A DNA stretch of 64,000 nucleotides from Streptomyces sp. I6 (GCA_003725745.1 RHDP01000001.1:2633501-2697500); one strand, 5' to 3'; numbered from the stretch's first letter, positions 27,945-36,333 are shown. The notes: a model not told the origin generated them from the sequence alone. Made by a program: numbers and translations.

Positions 27945-27969
27945 GGGGCGGTCTCCGTGAGACCGCCCC
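27945..27969. other. Perfect hairpin between divergent genes
   Basis: An 11-bp perfect stem (GGGGCGGTCTC / GAGACCGCCCC) with a 3-nt loop is looser but extendable outward (CTGCGG...CCGCAG). It lies in the 427-bp spacer between two diverging genes, where no transcript should end. It may be an operator, an RNA element or the terminator of an unseen transcript. The rest of the spacer has a small acccgc repeat (27725-27745) and no convincing gene. Confidence 0.5.
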
Positions 27970-28059
27970 CGCACGACCGCAGTCCCGCCACACTCCCGCC
28001 ACCCGGCGAATGACCAGGTCGGACAACGAGATCCTGCTGGAGTACTAGGGTTGGCGGTC

Positions 28060-28668
28060 ATGAGGTCACGGTTCCGTAGGGGTGAGGTCATCGTCCGGCG
28101 CGAGATCCTGGACGGCCGCGAATGGCTGGTGTACCCGGTGCGGGTCGCGAGCGACGACGAGCGGGCGCTCGCGGTGTACCTGGCCCAGGGCACACCGCTC
28201 ACCTTCGGGGGCGGCGACTTCCGCTGGGGGCTGCACCCCTGGACCGAGTTCGAGCACGTGTGGCAGTCCAGTGGCGTCCTGCAGCTGCAGCGCGCGGGGG
28301 ACGGCTACTCCGTGTGGGGCCGCTGGACGGACGGCACCCTGTCGGAGTGGTACGTCAACTTCCAGGCACCCCTGGTCCGTACGGAACGCGGATTCGACAC
28401 GCTGGACCACGAGTTGGATCTGGTCATCCCCGGCGACGGCTCCCCGTACCGGTGGAAGGACGTCGAGCACTTCGAGGAGCGGGTGCGCACGGGCGGCTTC
28501 GACGCCGAAGAGGCGGACGCCGTGCGTGCGGCGGCCGCCTCCGTCGTGGACCTCGTCGAGCGTGGCGCGTGCTGGTGGGAGCAGTGGCGCGACTGGCGGG
28601 CACCGGCCGACTGGGACCCGCCTGCCGCGGTGGCCCTCCAGGACGGCGCCCCGGTGGGCGCCCGCTGA
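28060..28668 (+). CDS. DUF402 domain protein
   Basis: This 202-residue cytoplasmic protein belongs to the DUF402/FomD-like superfamily. Diagnostic parts are FNF-like WYVNFQAPLVRTERGFDTLD and HELDLVIPGDGSPYRWKDVEH, the metal- and phosphate-binding region in FomD-type nucleotide hydrolases. The actinobacterial branch is usually annotated only as DUF402. FomD itself hydrolyses a CMP-phosphonate intermediate in fosfomycin biosynthesis, and this gene directly abuts a phosphonate cluster. However, DUF402 genes are also common core genes in Streptomyces, so the link is only suggestive. ATG 28060 was chosen over TTG 28051. Confidence 0.8.
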   Translation: MRSRFRRGEVIVRREILDGREWLVYPVRVASDDERALAVYLAQGTPLTFGGGDFRWGLHPWTEFEHVWQSSGVLQLQRAGDGYSVWGRWTDGTLSEWYVNFQAPLVRTERGFDTLDHELDLVIPGDGSPYRWKDVEHFEERVRTGGFDAEEADAVRAAAASVVDLVERGACWWEQWRDWRAPADWDPPAAVALQDGAPVGAR

Positions 28669-28698
28669 GGGCCCCGCAGCCACGACCGGGCCCGTCCG

Positions 28699-29819
28699 TC
28701 AGTACGACTCGGCGTACAGGGTGAACAGATAGTCGCGGTCCACCGGGCCCGCCGGGTCGTTGTCGAGGTTGCCCGTCACGCCCTCGACCAGCCGGTCCAG
28801 GTCGTCCCTGGCCACCCCGCAGTCCCGCATCCGGGCCGCCAGACCCGCTGAGGCCAGGAGCCCGCCCACCGCGTCGTGGACGGTGTCGCCGCCCAGCAGC
28901 TCGGCGACCGCCGCGAACTCGTCCGGCACCAGGGGGCGGTGTGCCGGAGCCAGCTCGGGTACAGCACCGCCAGGCCCCGGCCGTGCGCGAGGTCCACCCC
29001 GGGCAGTGAGCCCATGGCCTGTTGCATCCGGTGGGGAAGACAGGTGCTGACGTTGGCGACGTTGACGCCCCCGAGCAGGGCCGCCCGGCACAGCGCCTCG
29101 CGGGCCTCGGCCGAGTCCTCGCCCTTCAGCACGGCCGGCAGATGCGTGGCGATCAGCTCGATGGCCTGGTGCGCCCGGGCCCGGCTCGCCTCGTCGGCGC
29201 GGGCCGCGACGCAGCCCTCGACGGCATGGGCGAACGAGTCGAAGACGGTCTCCGCCATGACCGCGCGCGGCACCGACGCGATCAGGTCGGGGTCGACGAT
29301 CGCCGTGCGCGGGAAGACGGCGTCACCGCGAATGCCGGACCGGAAGCCGCGCACCGTGTCCGTGATGATCGCCCCCTTGGTCACCTCCGAGCCGCTGCCC
29401 GCCGTCGTGGGCACGGCCAGCAGTGGCAGCCCGGGCGCCTGCGGGCCCAGGGTCACGCCGATGAGGTCCCGCACGCTGCCGCCGGCGGGAGCGGTGACGC
29501 TCACCCCCTTGGCCGCGTCCAGGGCGCTGCCGCCACCGAGGCCGACGACGAGGTCGCAGCCCTGTGCGCGGGCCTGCGCGGTCGCCTCGTCCACCTCGTC
29601 GGACCTCGGGTTGGCCGACACCCGGTCGAAGACCGTGGCGCGCACCCCCGCGGCTTCCAGGGACGTCACGACCCGGTCCAGATAGCCGTGGGTTCGTGCC
29701 GCGCTCCGCCCGGTGACCACGAGCGCGTGCGTGCCGAGCGCCGTCGCGTGTGTCCCGGCCCGGTCCAGTTCACCGCGGCCGAACTCCACGCGGGTAGGGA
29801 CGTCGAGGTCCACCTTCAC
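28699..29819 (-). pseudogene. Iron-containing alcohol dehydrogenase (FomC/PhpC-like), frameshifted
   Basis: This is a group III metal-dependent alcohol dehydrogenase of about 373 residues after one base is restored. NAD(P) binding: VVGLGGGSALDAAKG. Then PTTAGSGSEVT and the metal ligands in ETVFDSFAHAVEG, CLPHRMQQAMG and LAHGRGLAVLYP. The frame breaks at about 28935 in a C-run (RHTAP[L]VPDEFAAVAELLGGD). GTG 29819 overlaps the PGK-like stop as GTGA. FomC, PhpC and DhpG of other phosphonate clusters are enzymes of this family that reduce phosphonoacetaldehyde. Here a three-carbon phosphono-aldehyde made by the ArgC-like enzyme is the better guess. It is the last gene of the leftward operon. Confidence 0.82.
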
Positions 29820-31096
29820 GTGCTTACTCCATTCATGGCGTTGTCGTCGGCGGGGGGCGTGGCCTCGTCCCTCGCGCCGCGGGCGTCGGTGTGCCTCGCG
29901 CCGCGGGCGTGGTCGCGCAGCGCGTCCAGCACCGCACAGGTACCGGTGGCGAGCAGTTGCAGCGCCGACCCGCCGCCCGTCGACACCGGTCCCTGCCAGG
30001 GGAGTTCGGCCACCGTGTCGCCGCCCAGCAGCAGTGCCGGCCCGGACGCGCGCGAGAGCGCGGACAGGACGGCGTCCGCGGACCTCGCCTGCCCGTCGAG
30101 ATACCGGGACGGTGTCCCGGCCAGCACTGCGGAGCCGGCGGCGGCCAGGGACCGGGCCGCCCACGGCTCCAGTTCGAAGTCCACGACGGCGTGCCCGGCC
30201 GGTACGCCGTCGGCGACGGTGACGGGCCCGGCCTCGCCCGTGATGCGCCGTCCGTCCACGGGTGCCACCCACACCGTCCGGGGCACGTGCAGCCGCGCCT
30301 TCGCCGGTGCGTCCAGCACACCCCGTACGGCGTCCAGGCAGGCGTCGGGCCTGCTGCCCAGGTCGGAGGCGCCGAGGTCGTGGCCCAGGGCGCGCAGCAC
30401 CGTGTTGAGCACCACGCCGCCCGGCACCACCAGGTCGCAGGTGCGCATCGCGTGGACCAGGCCCACCAGGGTCTTCTCGGGTTTGCGCCCGCCGAGCACG
30501 GCCACGCGGAACACTCCCTCGGGCGGCCGCGCCCAGGGCGTGAGGAACCGGACCTCCGTCACCAGGCTCTGTGCGGCATGGCCCGGCAGCAGACGCAGCA
30601 CACCGGTGTTGGAGGCATGGGCGCGGTGGGCCTTGGAGAAGCCGCCCACGGCGACCGCGTCGCCGAGCAGCGCGAACCTTCGGGCCAGTTCCGGATCGCC
30701 CCGTTCCTCCCCGGCGTGGTGACGGGTGTTCCCGAAGACGGCTATCTCACCGGGCGCCAGTGCCTCGGCGGCCCGCACCGCCGCGTCCGAGGCGTTCTCG
30801 GGGATGTAGCGCACCCGGCGGCCCAGCCGCCGCGAGAGATGGCCGGCGACGTGGTCCAGCGCGGTCGCGGTGCCGTCGTGGTGGCTGCCCTGGTGGGACA
30901 GGACGGCCACCCGCGCGCCGGCCCCGGCGAGCCGCCGCAGATCGGTCAGCTCGCTGTCGATGCGCCCGGTGCTGGTCAGGGCCGCGTCCACGTTGAACCC
31001 GGCCGAGAGGATCCAGCGTTCGCCCGCGACGATGTCGCGTGCGCTCAGCAGCGGCACGCCGCCGAGCGGGTCGACCCGACCGGTGTCAGAGGCCAT
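29816..31096 (-). CDS. Phosphoglycerate kinase paralogue, proposed phosphonolactate kinase
   Basis: This 426-residue PGK-fold kinase keeps the two-domain PGK layout. Conserved: FGNTRHHAGEERGDPELA (PGK: ENTRFHxGEE), SKAHRAHASNTGVLRLLP (AHRAHAS) and the nucleotide end GGDTVAEL. Changed: the triose-site start (PGK DLNVP) reads GFNVDAAL, and the GRPKG loop after LSH reads QGSHHDG. The substrate pocket is therefore probably retuned. Inferred role: ATP-dependent activation of the carboxylate of phosphonolactate, the C-P analogue of 3-phosphoglycerate, to an acyl phosphate. It overlaps the ArgC-like gene by 11 bp and the dehydrogenase by 4 bp. It cannot be the housekeeping PGK by context, which would sit with gap and tpi. 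Confidence 0.85.
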   Translation of the reverse strand: MASDTGRVDPLGGVPLLSARDIVAGERWILSAGFNVDAALTSTGRIDSELTDLRRLAGAGARVAVLSHQGSHHDGTATALDHVAGHLSRRLGRRVRYIPENASDAAVRAAEALAPGEIAVFGNTRHHAGEERGDPELARRFALLGDAVAVGGFSKAHRAHASNTGVLRLLPGHAAQSLVTEVRFLTPWARPPEGVFRVAVLGGRKPEKTLVGLVHAMRTCDLVVPGGVVLNTVLRALGHDLGASDLGSRPDACLDAVRGVLDAPAKARLHVPRTVWVAPVDGRRITGEAGPVTVADGVPAGHAVVDFELEPWAARSLAAAGSAVLAGTPSRYLDGQARSADAVLSALSRASGPALLLGGDTVAELPWQGPVSTGGGSALQLLATGTCAVLDALRDHARGARHTDARGARDEATPPADDNAMNGVST

Positions 31097-32183
31097 AGGT
31101 GCGCAGACCGGTCGTCTCGTCGTGACCGAGCATCACGTTCATGTTCTGGAGGGCCGAACCCGCCGCTCCCTTGACCAGGTTGTCGCTGACGGAGACGACC
31201 TTGGCGATACCGCGCCGTGCGTCGTAGTCCACACCGATGTGGCAGAAGTTGGAGCCGACCACCCCGGCGACTCCCGGGTACCTGCGGTAGTCCTTGTCGG
31301 TGAGGCCGCCGAGCTGGGGTTCGGCGTTGACCCGGACGAAGAACTCGCCTTCGGCGCCGGTGCCGTAGCGCTCGGTGTAGCGGCTGAGCAGCAGTTCGCG
31401 CGAGAAGTCCTGGCGCAGTTCCTCCCGGACGCGGACGCTCGCCTGGATGTGGATGCCGCGGGCGAAGGGGCCGTGCGCGGTGCTGAGGTCCACGGTGACC
31501 GGTCCGCCGGCCGGGCCGGAGAGCCGGTCCTCCAGCTCGGGCGCGTGCCGGTGGCCCTGGAGGCTGTACGGCAGCATCGACCCGAAGACCTCGGCGTGCA
31601 GGATCTCGGTGCGCGGCTTGACGCCGGCGCCCGTGGTCCCGTTGACCGCCGCGATGTGCAGCGGCGCGCCGGGCTCGGCGAAGCCGGCGGACAGCAGCGG
31701 TTCGAGGCCGAGCAGCGCCGTGATGACGTAGCAGCCCGGGTTGGCCACCAGACGGGACTCGGGCAGCAGGTCCCGGTGGAACTCGGTGACGCCGTAGACC
31801 GCTTCCGGCAGCAGTTCGGGGGCGGTGTGCTCGGCGCCGTACGCCGCCCGGTAGGCCTGTGGGTCGGCGAACCGGAAGTCGGCGCTGAGATCGATCACCC
31901 GGGCCCCTGCCCTGAGCAGTGCGGGGGTCCGGCGCATGGCCTCGCCGGACGGCGTGCACAGGAAGACGACGTCCAGGTCGGCGGCGGCCGCGGTGACCTC
32001 GTCCGCGTCGTGGAACCGCAGCCCGGAGCCGAGCAGGTTCGGGTGCACCCGCTCGAAGGACTCCCCGCCCCGGGACGTGGGCAGGATCTCGGTGACCGCC
32101 GGGTGCCCCAGCAGCAGGCGGCACATCTCGCCGCCCGTGTAGCCGCTGCCTCCGATGACCGCTGCCCGTATGCCGTTGCTCAT
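31086..32183 (-). CDS. ArgC-like acyl-phosphate reductase
   Basis: This 365-residue NADPH-dependent reductase belongs to the N-acetyl-gamma-glutamyl-phosphate reductase family. It has the Rossmann loop VIGGSGYTGGEMCRLL, catalytic cysteine in ANPGCYVITALLGL, VNGTTGAGVKPR, and the HRHAPELED loop. No ArgB, ArgD or ArgJ lies nearby. Instead it is sandwiched between a PGK-like kinase and dehydrogenases, overlapping both neighbours. Inferred role: reduction of phosphonolactyl phosphate to 2-hydroxy-3-oxopropylphosphonate, the analogue of glyceraldehyde 3-phosphate. ATG 32183 overlaps the previous stop as ATGA. A true arginine gene seems unlikely from the context, but only a tree could exclude it. 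Confidence 0.88.
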   Translation of the reverse strand: MSNGIRAAVIGGSGYTGGEMCRLLLGHPAVTEILPTSRGGESFERVHPNLLGSGLRFHDADEVTAAAADLDVVFLCTPSGEAMRRTPALLRAGARVIDLSADFRFADPQAYRAAYGAEHTAPELLPEAVYGVTEFHRDLLPESRLVANPGCYVITALLGLEPLLSAGFAEPGAPLHIAAVNGTTGAGVKPRTEILHAEVFGSMLPYSLQGHRHAPELEDRLSGPAGGPVTVDLSTAHGPFARGIHIQASVRVREELRQDFSRELLLSRYTERYGTGAEGEFFVRVNAEPQLGGLTDKDYRRYPGVAGVVGSNFCHIGVDYDARRGIAKVVSVSDNLVKGAAGSALQNMNVMLGHDETTGLRTYGL

Positions 32184-33283
32184 AGGTTCCATCCGTTCGT
32201 GAACTCGTCCGGGTCGGTGGTCACATGCAGCATGATCTTGCCGGTGGGGACATCGGCCCGGTCCATCAGACGCAGCGCCGACCCGGTGCCGGCGAGTGGG
32301 AAGTGGTGGGTGACCATCGGCAGGACGTCGAGGGTCCCGGCCGCGAGCCGGTCGATCACCTCGGTGAAGTCCCGGGGCGTCGACAGCGCCGATCCGTGCA
32401 CGGTCACCTCGCGTCCGACGAGCGCGTTGAGGTCGACCGGGTGCCGGTCCTCGAAGTAGCTGACGATCACGATGTCGCCGCCGGGCCGTACCGCGCGCAG
32501 CGCCTGGTCGGTGACGCCGGGGTAGCCGGCGGCGATCACCACCACGTCCGCCGGACCGGCCAGGGCCTCGAGCGCCTCGGGCACCGGGTCGCCGTCGCGG
32601 GCGTCGGCGTAGGCGTCGGCGCCGAGACCGAGGGCGAGTCCACCCTTCTCGGGGCCGACGTCCACGCAGGCCACCGTGGCGTGGCCGAGCTGCCGGGCGG
32701 CGATCAGGCAGCTGAGGCCGATCGTTCCGGAGCCGAGGACGAGGACGCTGCGGCCCGCGCCCTCGCCGACGAGCCGTACCGCGTGCAGGCCGATGGAGAG
32801 CGGTTCGACGAGCGCACCGGCCACGGGATGCAGGTCGGGGGGCAGCCGGTGGGCCATGTTGGGCCGCAGGACGACCAGTTCGGCGAACGAGCCGGTCCAG
32901 TCGAGGTGGCTGAGGTTCAGCTTCCGGGTGCACAGGTGGGGTGCGCCGTGCAGGCACTGGGCGCAGGCGTCGCAGTGCGAGAAGGCGGCCGAGCACGCCC
33001 GGTCCCCCACGGTGAAGCCGGTCACGTCGGCGCCGACGGCCACCACGGTCCCGGAGAACTCGTGGCCGAGGACGGCGGGTGCCGTCTTGTAGGGGTGGGT
33101 GCCGCGGTAGGCGGCGAGGTCGGAGCCGCAGATGCCGGTGGCGTCGACCCGGACGAGCAGTTCGCCGCGGCCGGGCTCGGGGGCGGCGGTGTCCTGGTGG
33201 GCGATGGTTCGACGGCCGGTGAGGACGGCCGCCTTCATGGTCTTCGGCCCGGTGGTCCCGGGCGGGACGGTGTTCGGCGTCAT
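32180..33283 (-). CDS. Zinc-dependent alcohol dehydrogenase (MDR)
   Basis: This 367-residue medium-chain dehydrogenase has catalytic zinc ligands in TGICGSD and GHEFSGTV, structural zinc cysteines in HCDACAQCLHGAPHLC, NAD loop VLVLGSGTIGLSC and a C-terminal MDRADVPTGKIMLH. It resembles threonine/sorbitol dehydrogenases. The start ATG 33283 lies 2 bp after the stop of the hydroxyacid dehydrogenase; the domain proper begins at MKAAVLTG, 15 residues in, which is an alternative start. It is the second gene of the leftward operon. Its role could be oxidation or reduction of a hydroxypropylphosphonate, overlapping in chemistry with the iron enzyme at the operon end. Confidence 0.88.
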   Translation of the reverse strand: MTPNTVPPGTTGPKTMKAAVLTGRRTIAHQDTAAPEPGRGELLVRVDATGICGSDLAAYRGTHPYKTAPAVLGHEFSGTVVAVGADVTGFTVGDRACSAAFSHCDACAQCLHGAPHLCTRKLNLSHLDWTGSFAELVVLRPNMAHRLPPDLHPVAGALVEPLSIGLHAVRLVGEGAGRSVLVLGSGTIGLSCLIAARQLGHATVACVDVGPEKGGLALGLGADAYADARDGDPVPEALEALAGPADVVVIAAGYPGVTDQALRAVRPGGDIVIVSYFEDRHPVDLNALVGREVTVHGSALSTPRDFTEVIDRLAAGTLDVLPMVTHHFPLAGTGSALRLMDRADVPTGKIMLHVTTDPDEFTNGWNL

Positions 33284-33285
33284 GC

Positions 33286-34236
33286 TCAGCACACCCGGTT
33301 CGTCGCCGGGCGGCCGGCCAGGACGGCGCGCAGGTCCGCGGCGAGCAGGCGGCCGACCCGGTCCTGGGCGTCGGTGGTGGTGGCGCCGATGTGCGGGGTG
33401 AGCACCACGTTGTCCAGGGCCGCCAGGGCGGGGGTGCCGCACTCCCGCCCGTGCACGTCGAGGGCGGCGCCGGCGATCACGCCGTCGTTCAGCGCCCGCA
33501 GCAGGGCGTCCTCGTCGACGACACCGCCGCGGGAGACGTTGATGAGGTAGGAGTCGCTGTTCATCCGGGCCAGTTCCCCGGCCCCGATGAGGTTCCTCGT
33601 ACGGTCGGTGAGCGGTACCGCGAGGCACACCATGTCGGCCGCGCCGAGGAGGTCGGTCAGGGCGACCCGTTCGATCCCGCGGCCGCGCAGTTCCTCGTCG
33701 CGGGCCGGCGTGGCGCGGTCCACGGCGGCGAGCACGCGCATGTCGAACGCCGAGCCGAGCCGGGCGATCCGGGCGCCGATGGGGCCGAGTCCGACCACGC
33801 CGAGAACCCGGTCCGCGAGGCCCGGCCCGGCGAGCCGGGGCTTGTTCCACTGCCCGCTGCGGACCTGCCGGTCGGCGAGGGCGATGTTGCGGGTCACGGC
33901 GAGCATGAGCCCGATGGCCAGATCGGCGACAGCGGGTGCCGAGACGCCGGGGAAGTTGAACACCTGCACTCCCGCCGCGCGGCAGGCGTCCAGGTCGATG
34001 TTGTCGGTCCCCGAACCGGCCCTCGCCACGGCCTTCAGACGGTGACCGGAGCGGATGACGTCGCCGGTGACGGTCACGCCGCTGCGCACGACGAGGGCGT
34101 CGGCACCGGCGGCCAGCTCGACGAGTTCGTCATGGCCGGGGTGCAGCCGCACCACGACCTCGTGGTCCTGTTCCAGGTCCGCGAGGGCGCCCGGAGACAC
34201 GGGGTCCAGGACGACGACGCGTGCTCGATAGGTCAT
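33286..34236 (-). CDS. D-2-hydroxyacid dehydrogenase, proposed phosphonopyruvate reductase
   Basis: This 316-residue NAD-dependent D-isomer-specific dehydrogenase is related to phosphoglycerate dehydrogenase catalytic domains. It has VARAGSGTDNIDLDAC, Rossmann loop VGLGPIGARIARL, catalytic Arg in INVSRGGVVDEDAL, Glu in ALDVHGREC and His in LTPHIGAT. No ACT regulatory domain is present. It is the first gene of the operon divergent from pepM. A 2-oxoacid reductase next to PEP mutase, with no phosphonopyruvate decarboxylase in sight, suggests reduction of phosphonopyruvate to phosphonolactate, as described for the valinophos route (VlpB). Start ATG 34236 (MTYRARVVV) begins the fold. Confidence 0.88.
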   Translation of the reverse strand: MTYRARVVVLDPVSPGALADLEQDHEVVVRLHPGHDELVELAAGADALVVRSGVTVTGDVIRSGHRLKAVARAGSGTDNIDLDACRAAGVQVFNFPGVSAPAVADLAIGLMLAVTRNIALADRQVRSGQWNKPRLAGPGLADRVLGVVGLGPIGARIARLGSAFDMRVLAAVDRATPARDEELRGRGIERVALTDLLGAADMVCLAVPLTDRTRNLIGAGELARMNSDSYLINVSRGGVVDEDALLRALNDGVIAGAALDVHGRECGTPALAALDNVVLTPHIGATTTDAQDRVGRLLAADLRAVLAGRPATNRVC

Positions 34237-34265
34237 GTCAATGATCCTGCACGCCCATGACAGAG

Positions 34266-34283
34266 TTGGCAAGAAATTGCCAA
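34266..34283. promoter_or_regulatory. Palindrome TTGGCAA-GAAA-TTGCCAA in the divergent pepM promoter
   Basis: A perfect 7-4-7 inverted repeat lies 29 bp upstream of the dehydrogenase start and directly 5' of a possible pepM -35 box. The core GGCAA-N-TTGCC recurs upstream of the XRE regulator at 57307-57319. It is a candidate site for that cluster regulator. Confidence 0.55.
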
Positions 34284-34290
34284 AAAGCTG

Positions 34291-34321
34291 TTGACCAAGG
34301 TCGCCTCGACCGTGCTAGCTT
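34291..34321 (+). promoter_or_regulatory. Possible pepM promoter
   Basis: TTGACC (34291-34296) and TAGCTT (34316-34321) resemble -35 and -10 boxes, with a slightly long 19-bp spacer (18 if CTAGCT is used). The leader to the pepM start would be about 125 bp. Confidence 0.35.
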
Positions 34322-34451
34322 CGCCACCGCAGCCGCCACATTGCAGCAAAACGGCTAGTCAATGAGGTGACAATCACTGTCCTATCGTGTAGCCACCCCC
34401 GCCTCGGCAGAGCCGAAACGCGCCGGGACCGCCGCCCCAGAAAGGCTCGAG

Positions 34452-35312
34452 ATGCTCAAGCGCAGCTATCCCTCGTTCCGCTCCGTACTCGCCGCGCACG
34501 ACGTGGTCCGCCTCGCGGGTGCCCACCACGCACTCAGCGGTGTGCTGGCCCAGGAGGCCGGATTCCAGGCGGTGTGGTCGTCGAGCCTGGAGGTGTCGGC
34601 CTCCCGGTGCCTGCCCGACGCGAGCATCCTGAGCATGACCGAGTACCTGGAGGCGGCCGCCAACATCCAGAAGGCCCTCGACATCCCCGTAGTCGCCGAC
34701 GTCGACACCGGCTACGGCGGCAACTACAACGTGGCCCACATGGTCAACGAGTTCGAGGGCGCCGGCATCACCGCGGTGTGCATGGAGGACAAGCTGTTCC
34801 CGAAGATGAACAGCTTCGCGAACGGCGACCAGACGCTGCTCGACACCGCGGCCTTCGCCTGCAAGATACGGACCGCCAAGACCGTGCAGTCCACCGACGA
34901 CTTCTTCGTCATCGCCCGCACCGAGGCCCTGATCTCCGGCGCGGGCGTCGACGAGGCGGTGCGCCGCTGCAACGCCTACGCCGACGCCGGCGCCGACGCC
35001 GTGCTCATCCACTCCAAGGCGCGCACCAGGGATGAGGTGCTCGCCTTCCTGGACCGGTGGGACGACCGCGTCCCGGTGGTCATCGTCCCCACCACCTACC
35101 CGGACTGGCACATCGACGAGGTGCGCGCGGCCGGCGTCTCCGTCGTCATCTACGCCAACCAGGGCATGCGCGCCGCGCTCTCCGCCATGCGCAGCACCTA
35201 CCGCGCCATCTACGAGGCGGGCCACACCACCGCGCTGGAGTCGGAGATCGCCTCGGTACGGGACATCTTCGACCTTCAGCGGATGGCCGACTGGCAAAAG
35301 CTCGACGCGTGA
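34452..35312 (+). CDS. pepM: Phosphoenolpyruvate mutase
   Basis: This 286-residue enzyme forms the C-P bond by rearranging phosphoenolpyruvate to phosphonopyruvate, the entry step of nearly all natural phosphonates. It belongs to the isocitrate lyase / PEP mutase superfamily. The decisive motif is MEDKLFPKMNSF, the EDKxxxxxNS gating loop specific for mutases (residues about 113-124). VVADVDTGYGGNYNVAHMVN carries the Mg-binding aspartates, and ARTEALISG and LIHSKARTRDEV complete the barrel. ATG 34452 is preceded by AAAGG. It is the first gene of the long rightward operon and divergent from the five-gene reductive operon. No partner decarboxylase (Ppd) is adjacent. Confidence 0.95.
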   Translation: MLKRSYPSFRSVLAAHDVVRLAGAHHALSGVLAQEAGFQAVWSSSLEVSASRCLPDASILSMTEYLEAAANIQKALDIPVVADVDTGYGGNYNVAHMVNEFEGAGITAVCMEDKLFPKMNSFANGDQTLLDTAAFACKIRTAKTVQSTDDFFVIARTEALISGAGVDEAVRRCNAYADAGADAVLIHSKARTRDEVLAFLDRWDDRVPVVIVPTTYPDWHIDEVRAAGVSVVIYANQGMRAALSAMRSTYRAIYEAGHTTALESEIASVRDIFDLQRMADWQKLDA

Positions 35313-35364
35313 GCACGGCTCGTGTGAACGGCATGGTGCGGACGGGCGAAGGCGAGCGGGAGGC

Positions 35365-36333
35365 ATGACAGTCATCACGGGGGCCGACGAGCTCCTCGAC
35401 ACCGAGGTCTACCTCGACCTGCGGCGGCTCCTGGACTGCCGCCTGTACCTGAAGTGCGAGGGCTTCAACTTCGCCGGATCGGTGAAGGTGCGGCCGGCGG
35501 CCTGGATGGTGGACACCGCACAGCGCGACGGGATCATCGGCCCCGACTCCGTTCTGATCGAATCCTCCTCCGGCAACCTCGGAGTCGCGCTCGCCGTCAT
35601 CGCGGCGGCGAAGGGAATCCGGTTCGTCTGCGTCACCGACCCCAAGTGCAACCCCTCCGCGACCGACCTGATGAAGGCCCTCGGTGCCGAGGTCGTCGTG
35701 GTCGACGAACCGGACGCCACCGGCAGCTATCTCGCCGCACGCAAGGCCCGTGTGCGCGAGCGCTGTGCGCAGGACCCGCGGTACGTCTGGCTCAACCAGT
35801 ACGAGAACCCGGCGAACTGGGTGGCGCACTACGAGAACACGGCCGCCCTGATCGCCAAGCAGTTCCCGGGCCTGGACACGCTGTTCATCGGCACCGGCAC
35901 CGGCGGGACCCTCATGGGCTGTGCCCGCTACTTCCGTGAACACAGCCCGCGGGTGCGCATCGTGGCCGTCGACAGCGTCGGATCGGTGAACTTCTCGGGC
36001 GCACCCGGGCCCCGGCACGTCCCGGGGCTGGGCGCGAGCACGCCCATGCCGCTGATCGACCCGTCCGTCGTGGACGAGGTCATACGGGTCGACGAACGGG
36101 ACACCATCCGCATGTGCCGGCGCCTCGCCGCCCGCGGCGTCCTCCTCGGCGGCTCCTCCGGCACCGTGGTCAGCGCGGCCGCCGGGTGGCTGGCGCGGCA
36201 CGGCTCCGCGGACCACACCGCGGTCGCCATCGCCCCCGACCTCGGCGAACGGTACATCGACACGATCTACAACGACGCCTGGGTGGCGCGCCACTACCGC
36301 CGGGGCGCGCAGGACCTCTTGGAGAACCAGTGA
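35365..36333 (+). CDS. SbnA-like PLP enzyme for 2,3-diaminopropionate synthesis
   Basis: This 322-residue fold-type II PLP enzyme belongs to the cysteine-synthase/SbnA family. The PLP lysine is in NFAGSVKVRPA, the phosphate loop is GTGTGGTLMGCARYF, and ESSSGNLGVALA is the Asn-loop. SbnA joins O-phosphoserine and glutamate to N-(1-amino-1-carboxyethyl)glutamate. The following gene is its usual SbnB partner and overlaps it as GTGA, which makes L-Dap production the best reading over cysteine synthesis. GGGAGG (35358-35363) precedes ATG 35365. Dap would be a building block for a phosphonopeptide or an amine donor. Confidence 0.85.
   Translation: MTVITGADELLDTEVYLDLRRLLDCRLYLKCEGFNFAGSVKVRPAAWMVDTAQRDGIIGPDSVLIESSSGNLGVALAVIAAAKGIRFVCVTDPKCNPSATDLMKALGAEVVVVDEPDATGSYLAARKARVRERCAQDPRYVWLNQYENPANWVAHYENTAALIAKQFPGLDTLFIGTGTGGTLMGCARYFREHSPRVRIVAVDSVGSVNFSGAPGPRHVPGLGASTPMPLIDPSVVDEVIRVDERDTIRMCRRLAARGVLLGGSSGTVVSAAAGWLARHGSADHTAVAIAPDLGERYIDTIYNDAWVARHYRRGAQDLLENQ

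Noticed and set aside
26932-28026. A 364-codon reading of the minus-strand hypothetical gene
   Set aside because: Only the last 165 codons look like protein. The upstream part overlaps the small conserved gene at 27429-27632 and is compositional.
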